Positions 1-6,236 of a stretch of DNA of 26,150 nucleotides are shown here, in pieces. Each line of letters starts with the position of its first letter. The first letter of the stretch is position 1. The stretch comes from an uncultured Eubacteriales bacterium (GTDB taxonomy: Bacteria > Bacillota > Clostridia > Christensenellales > UBA1242). A model generated the notes under the pieces. That model was not told the origin of the DNA. It worked only from the letters and a program-made list of their open reading frames with translations, and searched no databases. A program made the translations under genes and the position numbers. The stretch covers positions 1 through 26,150 of the forward strand of contig CARTDZ010000013.1 in assembly GCA_949067325.1 (NCBI GenBank), in the 5' to 3' direction.

Positions 1-60
1 GCTCGAACCTATGACCCTCTGCTTGTAAGGCAGATGCTCTCCCAGCTGAGCTAATCTTCC
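1..60 (-). tRNA. tRNA-Val (anticodon TAC), 3' part cut by window edge
   Basis: On the minus strand the gene begins at 60 with acceptor GGAAGAT, followed by TA and the D arm GCTCAGCTGGGAGAGC. The anticodon stem TCTGC/GCAGA is perfect and encloses the loop CTTACAA, giving anticodon TAC (valine, GUA codons). A 5-nt variable loop and the start of the T arm with TTCGAGC follow. The rest of the T arm and the acceptor 3' strand lie outside the window. Confidence 0.93.
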
Positions 61-84
61 ATATCACATCAACTGTGCTTTATT

Positions 85-113
85 AATATATCAAAAAAAA
101 GTTTTTTTGTCAA
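85..113 (-). promoter_or_regulatory. Sigma-A-type promoter for tRNA-Val
   Basis: On the minus strand a perfect TTGACA (-35, 113-108) is followed after exactly 17 bp by TATATT (-10, 90-85). Initiation would fall near 78, leaving a leader of about 18 nt before the tRNA 5' end at 60. The spacer is a run of A then T. Confidence 0.85.
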
Positions 114-198
114 CAGTTTTTAGTTAATTTTATAAATATTTTTTAATTTATTTTTATTGTTCATTTTGTAACAACTTAAACTACTTAAAATATATTGA

Positions 199-223
199 GA
201 GTAGAGGATAAATTCCTCTGCTT
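199..223 (+). promoter_or_regulatory. 5'-UTR hairpin touching the RBS of the next gene
   Basis: AGAGGA (203-208) pairs perfectly with TCCTCT (214-219) around a 5-nt loop. The stem extends outward by T202-G220, G201-C221 and A200-T222. It ends directly at the Shine-Dalgarno GGAGA (224-228), so folding could influence access to the start codon at 235. The 3' arm (CCTCTGCTT, 215-223) also matches the complement of 792-800 downstream of the gene. No regulator is known; a role is inference. Confidence 0.4.
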
Positions 224-234
224 GGAGAAAAATT

Positions 235-762
235 ATGAGATGTAATTTTAATTTAAACCAATGCAATTTTAGTCCAAGTTTTCCTCGCCCTATTTTTACT
301 TGCGGAAGAAGTTTTATCTGTGCATTAAGCAACAATTCTGGCAATGATGTTATAAATCCTGTCTTGCCAGAAATTACATTTGCTTTATTTACTTCGACGA
401 CCATACAAACAATTTCTGCTGGTGGAAATGTTGTAACCAACCTCATTTCAACAAATGGCGACGATGTCGTAGTTGATGGAGGTGGCAATTTTATGTTGCA
501 GCAAGGTGTTTATAGGATAAGTTATTCGGCGACAGGTGTAATTCCTGCAGGTGGAACATTGTCTTTGGCTCTTTATCAAAACGGAGCAGTTATTCCTACT
601 TCGACTGGAAGTGTGACTGGTACGCCAGGAAATGTTGCGACTGTCAATGGCTCTGCAATCATTTCAATTGCGTCTAGCGATGAAATTGTTCGACTTTCAA
701 ACAACTTGGCCGAAAGCGAAATTATCAACTTTGCCAACATTTCAATTGTGAGAATTGGATAA
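235..762 (+). CDS. BclA C-terminal-like (C1q/TNF-type jelly-roll) small protein
   Basis: A protein of 175 aa. From about residue 45 it resembles the C-terminal trimerising domain of BclA-type exosporium glycoproteins of spore-formers. It has a beta-rich, Gly/Ser/Thr/Val-rich sequence with GVYRISYSATGVIPAGG and SLALYQNG, then a hydrophobic strand-rich end. The collagen-like GXY repeat that normally precedes this domain is missing; instead there is a short N-terminus with four cysteines (C3, C10, C23, C29). No clear signal peptide or transmembrane segment is seen. The start ATG is preceded by GGAGA at a good distance. It is monocistronic, between tRNA-Val and the recO operon. By family analogy it may be a spore-coat, exosporium or surface protein; it could also be a stand-alone phage-type trimeric domain. 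The assignment is by motif recognition only. Confidence 0.6.
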   Translation: MRCNFNLNQCNFSPSFPRPIFTCGRSFICALSNNSGNDVINPVLPEITFALFTSTTIQTISAGGNVVTNLISTNGDDVVVDGGGNFMLQQGVYRISYSATGVIPAGGTLSLALYQNGAVIPTSTGSVTGTPGNVATVNGSAIISIASSDEIVRLSNNLAESEIINFANISIVRIG

Positions 763-778
763 GGCGAAAATTGCAAAT

Positions 779-800
779 CCTTTGCTTGATGAAGCAGAGG
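779..800 (+). terminator. Hairpin after the BclA-like gene, possible terminator
   Basis: CCTTTGCTT (779-787) and AAGCAGAGG (792-800) form a 9-bp stem with one G-T pair and a GATG loop, 16 nt after the stop codon. There is no immediate T-tract, only AAAATTTTC about 10 nt later, so termination would be weak or factor-dependent. The right arm is also similar to the anticodon arm of the tRNA-Val at the window start. Confidence 0.4.
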
Positions 801-847
801 GTACATAGTTAAAATTTTCTATATTTTTCAGCTAAATCTATTTTGCT

Positions 848-878
848 AAACGACTTGCTGTTCAAGGTGGGTCGTTTT
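848..878 (+). terminator. Possible terminator hairpin
   Basis: AAACGAC (848-854) pairs with GTCGTTT (871-877), with a further possible inner CTTG/CAAG pairing, ending in TTTT. It sits between the BclA-like gene and the recO promoter. The stem is moderate and the T-tract short. Confidence 0.35.
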
Positions 879-967
879 CTCGATAATCGATGCCAACATT
901 TTCACACATACAAGATATTGAATTAAAAAACTTGCACATGACAAATTTTTATAAAATTGACAAATAA

Positions 968-996
968 TTGACCTTTTTAGTTGCGTAAAATATTTT
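968..996 (+). promoter_or_regulatory. Promoter for the 49-aa ORF and recO
   Basis: TTGACC (968-973), 17 bp, TATTTT (991-996). A second TTGACA lies just upstream at 957-962, and a TATACT at 1005-1010 is an alternative -10. Initiation near 1003 would leave a leader of about 30 nt carrying AAGGAGGGG (1019-1027). Confidence 0.55.
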
Positions 997-1032
997 AAAA
1001 GGTTTATACTAAAGGTGTAAGGAGGGGTGACT

Positions 1033-1182
1033 GTGAATAACAATGAAAAATTTTTAAGGTCTAAGGCGGGAGTAGCTTGGATGAGAATGATTGCAATGCA
1101 AGGTCATCCTGATGCAACTATAGACTTTTTGAAAAAGATGAATGCCTATGAAAAAGAACAAGTAGAGACTATGGGGCTATAA
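1033..1182 (+). CDS. Small 49-aa protein upstream of recO (YqzL position)
   Basis: GTG start at 1033, 6 nt after the very strong AAGGAGGGG; an in-frame GTG at 1027 overlaps the RBS and is less likely. The product is 49 aa, with a Trp and a helix-rich sequence containing AWMRMIAMQGHPDATIDFL, ending in TAA only 4 nt before the recO ATG. In Bacillus a 47-aa protein, YqzL, occupies this place directly before recO, and the order W...G.P.A fits loosely. Length and position agree, but sequence likeness is too weak for a firm name. Translation of recO, which lacks a separate clear RBS apart from GGGG inside this ORF, is probably coupled to it. Confidence 0.7.
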   Translation: MNNNEKFLRSKAGVAWMRMIAMQGHPDATIDFLKKMNAYEKEQVETMGL

Positions 1183-1186
1183 AAAA

Positions 1187-1906
1187 ATGGGGAGTACAAA
1201 AGTTAAAGGCATTGTTGTAGGTGCAAAAGATTTTAAAGAGAAGGACAAGCTTGTTGAATTGTTTACATTGGAAGAGGGCAGGCTGACAGTTTCAATGAAA
1301 GGCGTCCGCGGCGAAAAAGCCAAGATGAAGTTTGCAAAAGAAGTTTTTTGTTTTGGAGAATATGTGCTTGAAAACACAAAAGGTCTCAATGTTGTCAGTC
1401 AGGTGGAAATCATTGACAACTTTTTTGGTTTGACCAAAGACATTACAAAGTTTTATGAGGCGTCAGCTGTTATTGATATTGTCAAAAAGGCTGCTGGCAC
1501 GCAAGCAAACCCTCAGCTTTTTATAGAGATTATCAAAGCGCTTAAAAGTCTTTGCTATGACAATGTCAAACCGCTTTATGTTCTTGACAAATTTTTGCTT
1601 TCAGTTTTTAAAAACATGGGCTATAGTTTTTTGACAAACAAGTGTGCTTCATGTTCGGCTGAGCTTAATAATATTCGATATTTTAATTTGGCGGTAGGGG
1701 AGATTGTTTGTCCTTCGTGTAAGAACAATAGTTGCATAAATGTAACGCCTTCCTGCTTTTCGGCCTTAAAAATTTTGGAGGCGACGGATTATGAAAAATT
1801 GGCATCATTGCGACTTGCTCCTTCTTCTGAGGCTGAGGCTTTTCGTCTTTTAGAGAAGAATTTTGAGTGGCGAACAGGCGAGCGATTTCTTTCGCCAATG
1901 ATTTAA
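1187..1906 (+). CDS. recO: DNA repair protein RecO
   Basis: RecO of 239 aa, the usual length. It anneals single strands and with RecR helps load RecA onto SSB-covered DNA in RecF-type recombinational repair. The N-terminal OB fold is visible (KVKGIVVGAKDFKEKDKL, then a strand with EGRLTVSMKGVRG). A helical region follows, and then a four-cysteine zinc site CxxC-x18-CxxC (C153, C156, C175, C178), as in many Gram-positive RecO proteins. It starts 4 nt after the preceding small ORF, so the two form one operon. It ends before a strong bidirectional terminator. Confidence 0.95.
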   Translation: MGSTKVKGIVVGAKDFKEKDKLVELFTLEEGRLTVSMKGVRGEKAKMKFAKEVFCFGEYVLENTKGLNVVSQVEIIDNFFGLTKDITKFYEASAVIDIVKKAAGTQANPQLFIEIIKALKSLCYDNVKPLYVLDKFLLSVFKNMGYSFLTNKCASCSAELNNIRYFNLAVGEIVCPSCKNNSCINVTPSCFSALKILEATDYEKLASLRLAPSSEAEAFRLLEKNFEWRTGERFLSPMI

Positions 1907-1958
1907 AAATATAGCCCGCGGCCAAATAATTTAAGAAAAAAGCTGTCAAAAACAAAAA

Positions 1959-1985
1959 AAATAGCGATTTTTTCGCTATTTTTTT
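1959..1985. terminator. Bidirectional intrinsic terminator between recO and the convergent gene
   Basis: ATAGCGA (1961-1967) and TCGCTAT (1973-1979) form a perfect stem, extended by flanking A/T pairs. An A-run lies on the left (1954-1960) and a T-run on the right (1979-1986), so it works from both strands. It serves recO (plus) and the 2011-2604 gene (minus), whose stop codons lie 52 nt and 25 nt away. Confidence 0.9.
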
Positions 1986-2010
1986 ATATTTCGTATCAAA
2001 AGCAATGTTT

Positions 2011-2604
2011 TTAATTTAGTTCTGTGTATTCATCGTTAAACAAATTTTTGTCAATTTCTCTCAAATTAATCAGTATTTCAGCAGTGTTGTCAATAAGGCT
2101 TCCTATACTATTTTCTATAACCGAGATATCTTTTTCAAGTTTTGACTTCTCAAATTTTTTTAGCCTTTTCACTGTTTCAGAATCAATTTTTACCGTATTG
2201 ATATATTGTCTTGTTTGCTCTGCTGCCCTTTCATCTTCTACAATTTGATCTTCAGTTCTTTTTTTAATACGTTTGCTTGCTTTATGCAATTTTAGCCAAA
2301 GCTTTTGGCAGTTGGTCAAACTTTTAGAAATATTGTTTGTTTTTTCATAATCGATATCGCCAAAAGATTGTTCTGCATTTTCAGCGTTTTGAAGCAATAG
2401 ATAAAGCTCACGGCTATTGCCTTGATAAGTTTTAAACCAAGCGTTTATATTGGCCAAGCTTTCTTTATATCTATTGTTTTTGCCCAAAATAGCATTGACT
2501 TTTTCGATTGTCATTTCGACGCCATCATGTTTAAAAAAGACTTCAAAATTTATCAATTCTTTGATTTGTGGTGCGAGATATTTCTCAAAATTGTTTTCTG
2601 TCAT
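2011..2604 (-). CDS. Uncharacterised Lys/Glu-rich coiled-coil protein
   Basis: A protein of 197 aa that I do not recognise. It is highly charged and almost certainly helical: no signal peptide, no membrane segment, no cysteine pairs typical of zinc sites. The middle (about 100-130) is basic, with KASKRIKKRT, followed by an acidic stretch. The last 60 residues show leucine/isoleucine spacing fitting a coiled coil (SKLEKDISVIENSIGSL and onward). The ATG at 2604 is preceded by AAAGGA, rather distant. It is transcribed alone, convergent with recO and divergent from the S10 operon, from a good extended -10 promoter. A cytoplasmic structural or binding role is possible, but nothing in the sequence fixes it. 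Confidence 0.75.
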   Translation of the reverse strand: MTENNFEKYLAPQIKELINFEVFFKHDGVEMTIEKVNAILGKNNRYKESLANINAWFKTYQGNSRELYLLLQNAENAEQSFGDIDYEKTNNISKSLTNCQKLWLKLHKASKRIKKRTEDQIVEDERAAEQTRQYINTVKIDSETVKRLKKFEKSKLEKDISVIENSIGSLIDNTAEILINLREIDKNLFNDEYTELN

Positions 2605-2632
2605 AATTTGTCGATTGTTCCTTTTCTCTATT

Positions 2633-2661
2633 ATTGTACCACACTTATTGACAAAAGTAAA
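2633..2661 (-). promoter_or_regulatory. Extended -10 promoter for the 2011-2604 gene
   Basis: On the minus strand TTTACT (-35, 2661-2656), 17 bp, then TGG-TACAAT (-10 at 2638-2633 with an adjacent TGn extension). Initiation near 2626 leaves a leader of about 22 nt before the ATG. Confidence 0.7.
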
Positions 2662-2832
2662 GACCTATTTTAATAAATTTTTAATTTTATTTTTAGACAA
2701 AATTATCGTTTTATCGCTTCAATTTGCTTTTGGTTTTGTTCCTTTATATATATTATATAATATATTAAATAGCAAATATTTTTTCATTATAAAAGACTTT
2801 TTGTGACAAATAAATCAATTTTTTTATATGTT
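2662..2832. other. AT-rich intergenic stretch, no gene seen
   Basis: Between the divergent promoters lies about 170 bp of very AT-rich DNA, including a near-palindromic alternating TATATATTATATAATATA block around 2746-2765. Reading frames here are short, lack RBSs and have biased composition, so I call none of them. Confidence 0.6.
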
Positions 2833-2860
2833 TTGACATGAAAATATATATTTTTTAAAA
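2833..2860 (+). promoter_or_regulatory. Possible upstream promoter of the S10 operon
   Basis: Perfect TTGACA (2833-2838), 16 bp, TTAAAA (2855-2860). It would start transcription near 2867, ahead of a small GC-rich island (2871-2890). The -10 is poor, so this is weaker than the promoter at 2942. Confidence 0.35.
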
Positions 2861-2899
2861 ACGTACAACTGACCCGCGTGTTCGCTGTGAAATAGATAC

Positions 2900-2938
2900 A
2901 AAAATTAACTGAAAAAATCTTGAAAAATAACTGAAAAA
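2900..2938 (+). promoter_or_regulatory. Phased A-tracts upstream of the S10 promoter
   Basis: Four A-tracts begin at 2901 (or 2900), 2912, 2923 and 2934, an exact 11-bp period. They end 3 nt before the -35 box. Two of them lie in an 11-bp direct repeat, TAACTGAAAAA, at 2906-2916 and 2928-2938 (22 bp apart). Helically phased A-tracts bend DNA and can act as UP elements for the alpha C-terminal domain; that function is inferred here. Confidence 0.65.
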
Positions 2939-2941
2939 CCC

Positions 2942-2970
2942 TTGACAAATAGATATATATTTGTTAAACT
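2942..2970 (+). promoter_or_regulatory. Main promoter of the S10-spc-alpha operon
   Basis: Perfect TTGACA (2942-2947), 17 bp, TAAACT (2965-2970). Initiation would be near 2977, about 212 nt before the rpsJ ATG. The same TTGACA-17-TAAACT combination precedes tRNA-Gly at the other end of the window. Confidence 0.8.
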
Positions 2971-2976
2971 TATCAT

Positions 2977-3188
2977 GCTGTGAAATTGGGTTGAAGTGTA
3001 AGGTTACTTTGATTACCAGCAATCAAAGAGAATTTACGCGGACAAGTTGGCGGCTCTAGACCGCTGGCGACCGACTAAAAATGTTCACATTTTTTAATGC
3101 CAAGCAGCGTGATACACACGGGCAAGTTGTTCGTGCAATCAAAAAACGGCAGATGGTCGGCATTGCTATTACAGGAGGTTTTATAAAA
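2977..3188 (+). promoter_or_regulatory. Structured 5' leader of the S10 operon
   Basis: The leader is richer in GC than the flanks and has several pairings. There is a perfect 8-bp hairpin CTTTGATT/AATCAAAG (3007-3014/3021-3028) inside an outer GTGTAA/TTACGC helix (2996-3001/3034-3039). GTTGG/CCGAC stacks on CGG/CCG around 3045-3075. A 7-bp AAAAATG/CATTTTT hairpin with TTCA loop lies at 3077-3094. A long-range AATGCC/GGCATT pair (3096-3101/3159-3164) closes a domain ending shortly before AGGAGG (3174-3179). S10 leaders in gammaproteobacteria are bound by L4 for autogenous control. A similar role here is an inference; the fold is hand-drawn. Confidence 0.5.
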
Positions 3189-3497
3189 ATGGCAACACAA
3201 GTTATCAGAATCAAATTGAAGGCCTTTGAACACGCACTTATCGATGAAGCTTGCAAGAGAATCATTGACACCGCTGAAAAGTTCGGTGCAAAAGTTGCTG
3301 GGCCAATACCACTTCCAACTGACAGAGAAGTGGTTACCGTTATCCGTTCACCACACAAATACAAAGACAGTCGTGAACAATTTGAGTCAAGAACTCACAA
3401 AAGACTTATTGATATCTATTCACCATCTTCAAAGGCGGTTGACGCTCTTATGAAGATTGAATTGCCTGCTGGCGTTGATATCAAAATCAAATTATAA
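3189..3497 (+). CDS. rpsJ: 30S ribosomal protein S10
   Basis: 102 aa, the normal size. S10 sits in the 30S head and also serves in NusB-NusE antitermination. The sequence is canonical: it begins ATQVIRIKLKAFEH, has IPLPT followed by the SPHK.K.SREQFE.R.HKR loop, and ends in the hydrophobic ELPAGVDIKIKL strand. The ATG at 3189 is preceded by AGGAGG. In-frame sequence upstream to 3081 is leader RNA, not protein, since S10 families begin at this Met. It is the first gene of the superoperon. Confidence 0.98.
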   Translation: MATQVIRIKLKAFEHALIDEACKRIIDTAEKFGAKVAGPIPLPTDREVVTVIRSPHKYKDSREQFESRTHKRLIDIYSPSSKAVDALMKIELPAGVDIKIKL

Positions 3498-3511
3498 GGA
3501 GGAAGGCAAAA

Positions 3512-3944
3512 ATGAAAAAAGCAATAGTTGGCAAAAAACTTGGAATGACTCAAGTCTTCACTCCAGAAGGTTTGGTTGTGCCAGTTACAGTTGTTGAGGC
3601 AGGTCCATGCCCAGTCGTTCAACTCAAAAACGAAGAAAAAGATGGATACAAAGCAGTTGTCGTTGCTTTCGACAAGCAAAAGGCATCAAGAGTAAACAAG
3701 CCAAGTGCTGGGGTTTTCAAGAAAGCTGGAGTTGAAACTTTCAGAATTGTGAAAGAACTTAAATTTGAAAACGCTGAAGAGTATAAGCTTGGTCAAGAAA
3801 TCAAATGTGACATCTTCGCTGAAGGCGATAAAGTAGATGTTACAGGCACAACAAGAGGTCGTGGATTTACTGGCGTTATCCAAAGATGGAATCAACACCG
3901 TCTTAAGATGACTCACGGTACTGGCCCTGTTCATAGAGAAGTCG
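3512..3944 (+). other. Proximal part of rplC, see full gene entry
   Basis: N-terminal two thirds of L3, containing the KKAIVGKKLGMTQVF start and the GTTRGRGFTGVIQRW segment. It is listed only to mark that the reading frame is unbroken from the GGAGGAAGG RBS into the conserved loop. Confidence 0.3.
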
Positions 3945-4144
3945 GCTCTATGGGTGCAAACTCAACTCCATCAAGAGTGTTTAAAAACAAACATATGCCT
4001 GGTCAATATGGTGTTGAGAGAGTTACTATTCAAAATCTTGAAATTGTCAAAGTTGACAATGACAGAAATATCTTGCTCGTAAAGGGTTGTGTGCCTGGAC
4101 CAAAGGGTTCACTTGTTACAATCCGCGAAGCTAAGAAGGCATAA
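3512..4144 (+). CDS. rplC: 50S ribosomal protein L3
   Basis: 210 aa, typical for bacterial L3. It is one of the two proteins that start 50S assembly, binding domain VI of 23S rRNA and reaching toward the peptidyl transferase centre. Diagnostic pieces are KKAIVGKKLGMTQVF at the start, the central GRGFTGVIQRW, and the loop HGTGPVHREVGSMGANSTP with RVFKNKHMPG. The glutamine that is methylated in E. coli L3 within the GSIGQ loop is replaced by Ala-Asn here. RBS GGAGGAAGG lies 5-6 nt from the ATG. It is 14 nt after rpsJ. Confidence 0.98.
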   Translation: MKKAIVGKKLGMTQVFTPEGLVVPVTVVEAGPCPVVQLKNEEKDGYKAVVVAFDKQKASRVNKPSAGVFKKAGVETFRIVKELKFENAEEYKLGQEIKCDIFAEGDKVDVTGTTRGRGFTGVIQRWNQHRLKMTHGTGPVHREVGSMGANSTPSRVFKNKHMPGQYGVERVTIQNLEIVKVDNDRNILLVKGCVPGPKGSLVTIREAKKA

Positions 4145-4155
4145 AGGAGAACATC

Positions 4156-4782
4156 ATGGCAAAAGTTAAAGTTTTTAATATGCAAGCCCAAGAAGTTGGG
4201 TCAATCACTCTCCCAGCAAAACTTTTTGAAGTTGAATACAACGAGCCACTCATTCACGAAATGATCGTTGCTTACAACGCAAACCAAAGACAAGGCACAA
4301 AGTCAACTCTTACAAGAAGTGAAGTGAGAGGACACGCGGCAAAGCCTTATAGACAAAAAGGAACTGGTCACGCAAGACAAGGTTCTACCAAAGGACCTCA
4401 ATACACAGGCGGCGGAATAGTTTTCGCTCCAAAACCAAGAGACTTTTCAAAGAAAGTCAACAAACAAGCAAGACGCAAAGCATTGCTTTCAGCGCTTAGC
4501 AAAAAAATCGCTCAAAACGAAGTTATTGTTCTTGACGAACTTGCTTTCGCAAACGCTAAGACAAAAGAAGCTCAAGCTTTCGTTGACGCATTCAAATTCA
4601 ATGGCACAGTGCTTGTTGTAAATGACAAGAACGATGAGAAAATCATGCGCGCAACTTCAAACATCAGCTCACTTAATGTTGAAGAAGCAAGCCTTCTCAA
4701 CGTTTATGAAGTTGTTGCATCAAAGAACGTTGTTCTCACTAAGTCAGCAATCAAATCTATCAAGGAGGCATACGCAGAATAA
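4156..4782 (+). CDS. rplD: 50S ribosomal protein L4
   Basis: 208 aa. L4 binds 23S rRNA domain I, its extended loop lines the exit tunnel, and in E. coli it represses the S10 operon. The tunnel loop is clear: TRSEVRGHAAKPYRQKGTGHARQGS, of which the core KPYRQKGTGHARQGS is nearly invariant. The stop codon TAA shares its last base with the rplW ATG (TAATG), so the two are translationally coupled. It starts 11 nt after rplC with AAGGAGA as RBS. Confidence 0.98.
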   Translation: MAKVKVFNMQAQEVGSITLPAKLFEVEYNEPLIHEMIVAYNANQRQGTKSTLTRSEVRGHAAKPYRQKGTGHARQGSTKGPQYTGGGIVFAPKPRDFSKKVNKQARRKALLSALSKKIAQNEVIVLDELAFANAKTKEAQAFVDAFKFNGTVLVVNDKNDEKIMRATSNISSLNVEEASLLNVYEVVASKNVVLTKSAIKSIKEAYAE

Positions 4783-5084
4783 TGGAAGCTACAGAAATTA
4801 TTATCAGACCACTTCTTACTGAAAAAAGTTATGCCGGTATCCAAGGCAAGGTTTACACTTTTGAAGTGAACAAGAAGGCTGGCAAAGTTGATATCAAAAA
4901 TGCAATTGAAAAACTTTTCGATGTTCAGGTTGAAAAAGTCAACACTGCAATCGTGAAAGGACACAAAAAATTTCAAAATACAAAGTCTGGAAGAACAGAA
5001 GGCAGAACAAGTGATTACAAAAAAGCTGTTGTAATCCTCAAATCATCTTCAAAATCAATCGCCTTCTTCGACAGCTTATCTTAA
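4782..5084 (+). CDS. rplW: 50S ribosomal protein L23
   Basis: 100 aa. L23 lies at the exit of the polypeptide tunnel and is the docking site for trigger factor and SRP. It has the expected IIIRPLLTEKSY start, VFEVNKKAGKVDIKNAIEKLF-type central segment and the VNTAIVKGHKK turn before the beta extension, here followed by GRTEGRTSDYKKAVVIL. The ATG overlaps the rplD stop by one base. Its own SD is AAGGAGG inside the rplD end (4761-4767). Confidence 0.97.
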   Translation: MEATEIIIRPLLTEKSYAGIQGKVYTFEVNKKAGKVDIKNAIEKLFDVQVEKVNTAIVKGHKKFQNTKSGRTEGRTSDYKKAVVILKSSSKSIAFFDSLS

Positions 5085-5102
5085 GACTAGGAGGAAGTAA
5101 AA

Positions 5103-5930
5103 ATGGCTATTAAGAAACATAATCCAACATCAGCTGGAAGAAGATTTTACACAACTCCTTCTTTTGATGAAATAACAAAGAAAACTCCAGAAAAATCACT
5201 TCTTGCAAAGAAGGAAAAACACGCTGGAAGAAACAATATGGGTCGTATCACTGTTAGACACCAAGGCGGCGGAAACAGAAAGAAATACAGAATTATTGAC
5301 TTCAAACGCAATAAAGACGGCATTCCAGCAACTGTTGTGGGCATTGAATATGACCCAAACAGAACAGCTTACATCGCACTTCTCTCTTACGCTGATGGCG
5401 AAAAGAGATATATCATCGCTCCAGTTGGCCTCAAAGATGGCGATACTGTAATGAGCGGTGAGGGTGCTGAAATAAAAGTCGGCAACAATCTTCCACTTGC
5501 AAACATTCCAGTTGGTTCAACAGTTCACAACATCGAACTTGAGCCTAAAAAGGGCGGACAACTTGCTCGCTCAGCTGGTGCAGAAGTTCAGCTTATGGCT
5601 AAGGAAGGAAAATACGCAACTCTTCGTCTTCCAAGCGGAGAAATGAGAAAGGTTCTCCTCACTTGCCGTGCAACAATCGGAACAGTTGGCAATATCGACC
5701 ACGAACTTGTTTCTCTCGGTAAAGCAGGAAGAAAAAGACACATGGGCGTTCGTCCATCAGTGCGTGGTGTTGCAATGAACCCTAACGACCACAAGCATGG
5801 TGGTGGTGAAGGTAAAAGCCCAGTGGGTATGGCTTCACCTGTTACTCCATGGGGTAAACCAGCTCTTGGATACAAGACAAGAAAGAAGAAAAATCGCTCT
5901 AACCGTTTGATGGTTAAGAGAATTAATTAG
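5103..5930 (+). CDS. rplB: 50S ribosomal protein L2
   Basis: 275 aa, the normal length. L2 is a primary 23S binder needed for subunit joining and peptidyl transferase activity. Visible signatures include NNMGRITVRHQGGGNRKKYR, an SH3-like middle, and the highly conserved C-terminal RGVAMNPNDHKHGGGEG with the essential His, then TPWGKPALGYKTRKKK. RBS GGAGGAAG. It ends in TAG. Confidence 0.98.
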   Translation: MAIKKHNPTSAGRRFYTTPSFDEITKKTPEKSLLAKKEKHAGRNNMGRITVRHQGGGNRKKYRIIDFKRNKDGIPATVVGIEYDPNRTAYIALLSYADGEKRYIIAPVGLKDGDTVMSGEGAEIKVGNNLPLANIPVGSTVHNIELEPKKGGQLARSAGAEVQLMAKEGKYATLRLPSGEMRKVLLTCRATIGTVGNIDHELVSLGKAGRKRHMGVRPSVRGVAMNPNDHKHGGGEGKSPVGMASPVTPWGKPALGYKTRKKKNRSNRLMVKRIN

Positions 5931-5941
5931 GAGAGAAAACT

Positions 5942-6226
5942 ATGAGCAAATCATCAAAGAAAAAGCCTTTTGTTCATCAAAGCTTAATCAAAAAAGTTGA
6001 AGAAATGCAAGCTTCTGGCGTTAAAAAGCCAATAAAGACTTGGTCACGTTCTTCAACAATTTACCCTGATTTTGTTGGATATACTTTCGCTGTGCATAAT
6101 GGTAAAAAACACGTCCCTGTTTACTGCACTGCTGATATGGTTGGACACAAACTTGGCGAGTTTTCTCCAACAAGAACTTATAAGGGACACATCAAAAAGT
6201 CGGCTGCCGCTAAGGGCAAGAGATAA
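5942..6226 (+). CDS. rpsS: 30S ribosomal protein S19
   Basis: 94 aa. S19 forms a head complex with S13 near the A-site finger contact. The core IKTWSRSSTIYPDFVGYTF and HVPVYCTADMVGHKLGEFSPTRTY are diagnostic. It begins MSKSSKKKPFV with the usual basic tail GHIKKSAAAKGKR. It is 11 nt after rplB with RBS GGAGAG. Confidence 0.98.
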   Translation: MSKSSKKKPFVHQSLIKKVEEMQASGVKKPIKTWSRSSTIYPDFVGYTFAVHNGKKHVPVYCTADMVGHKLGEFSPTRTYKGHIKKSAAAKGKR

Positions 6227-6236
6227 GAGGTGAACT

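Noticed and set aside
2422..2806. Plus-strand frames opposite and beyond the 2011-2604 gene
   Set aside because: They are antisense or AT-rich, Phe/Ile/Leu-heavy shadows without RBS; the minus-strand gene has promoter, codon use and terminator.
3081..3188. Longer rpsJ frame beginning at 3081
   Set aside because: S10 proteins start at the Met at 3189, which has AGGAGG at the right distance. The upstream part is structured leader.
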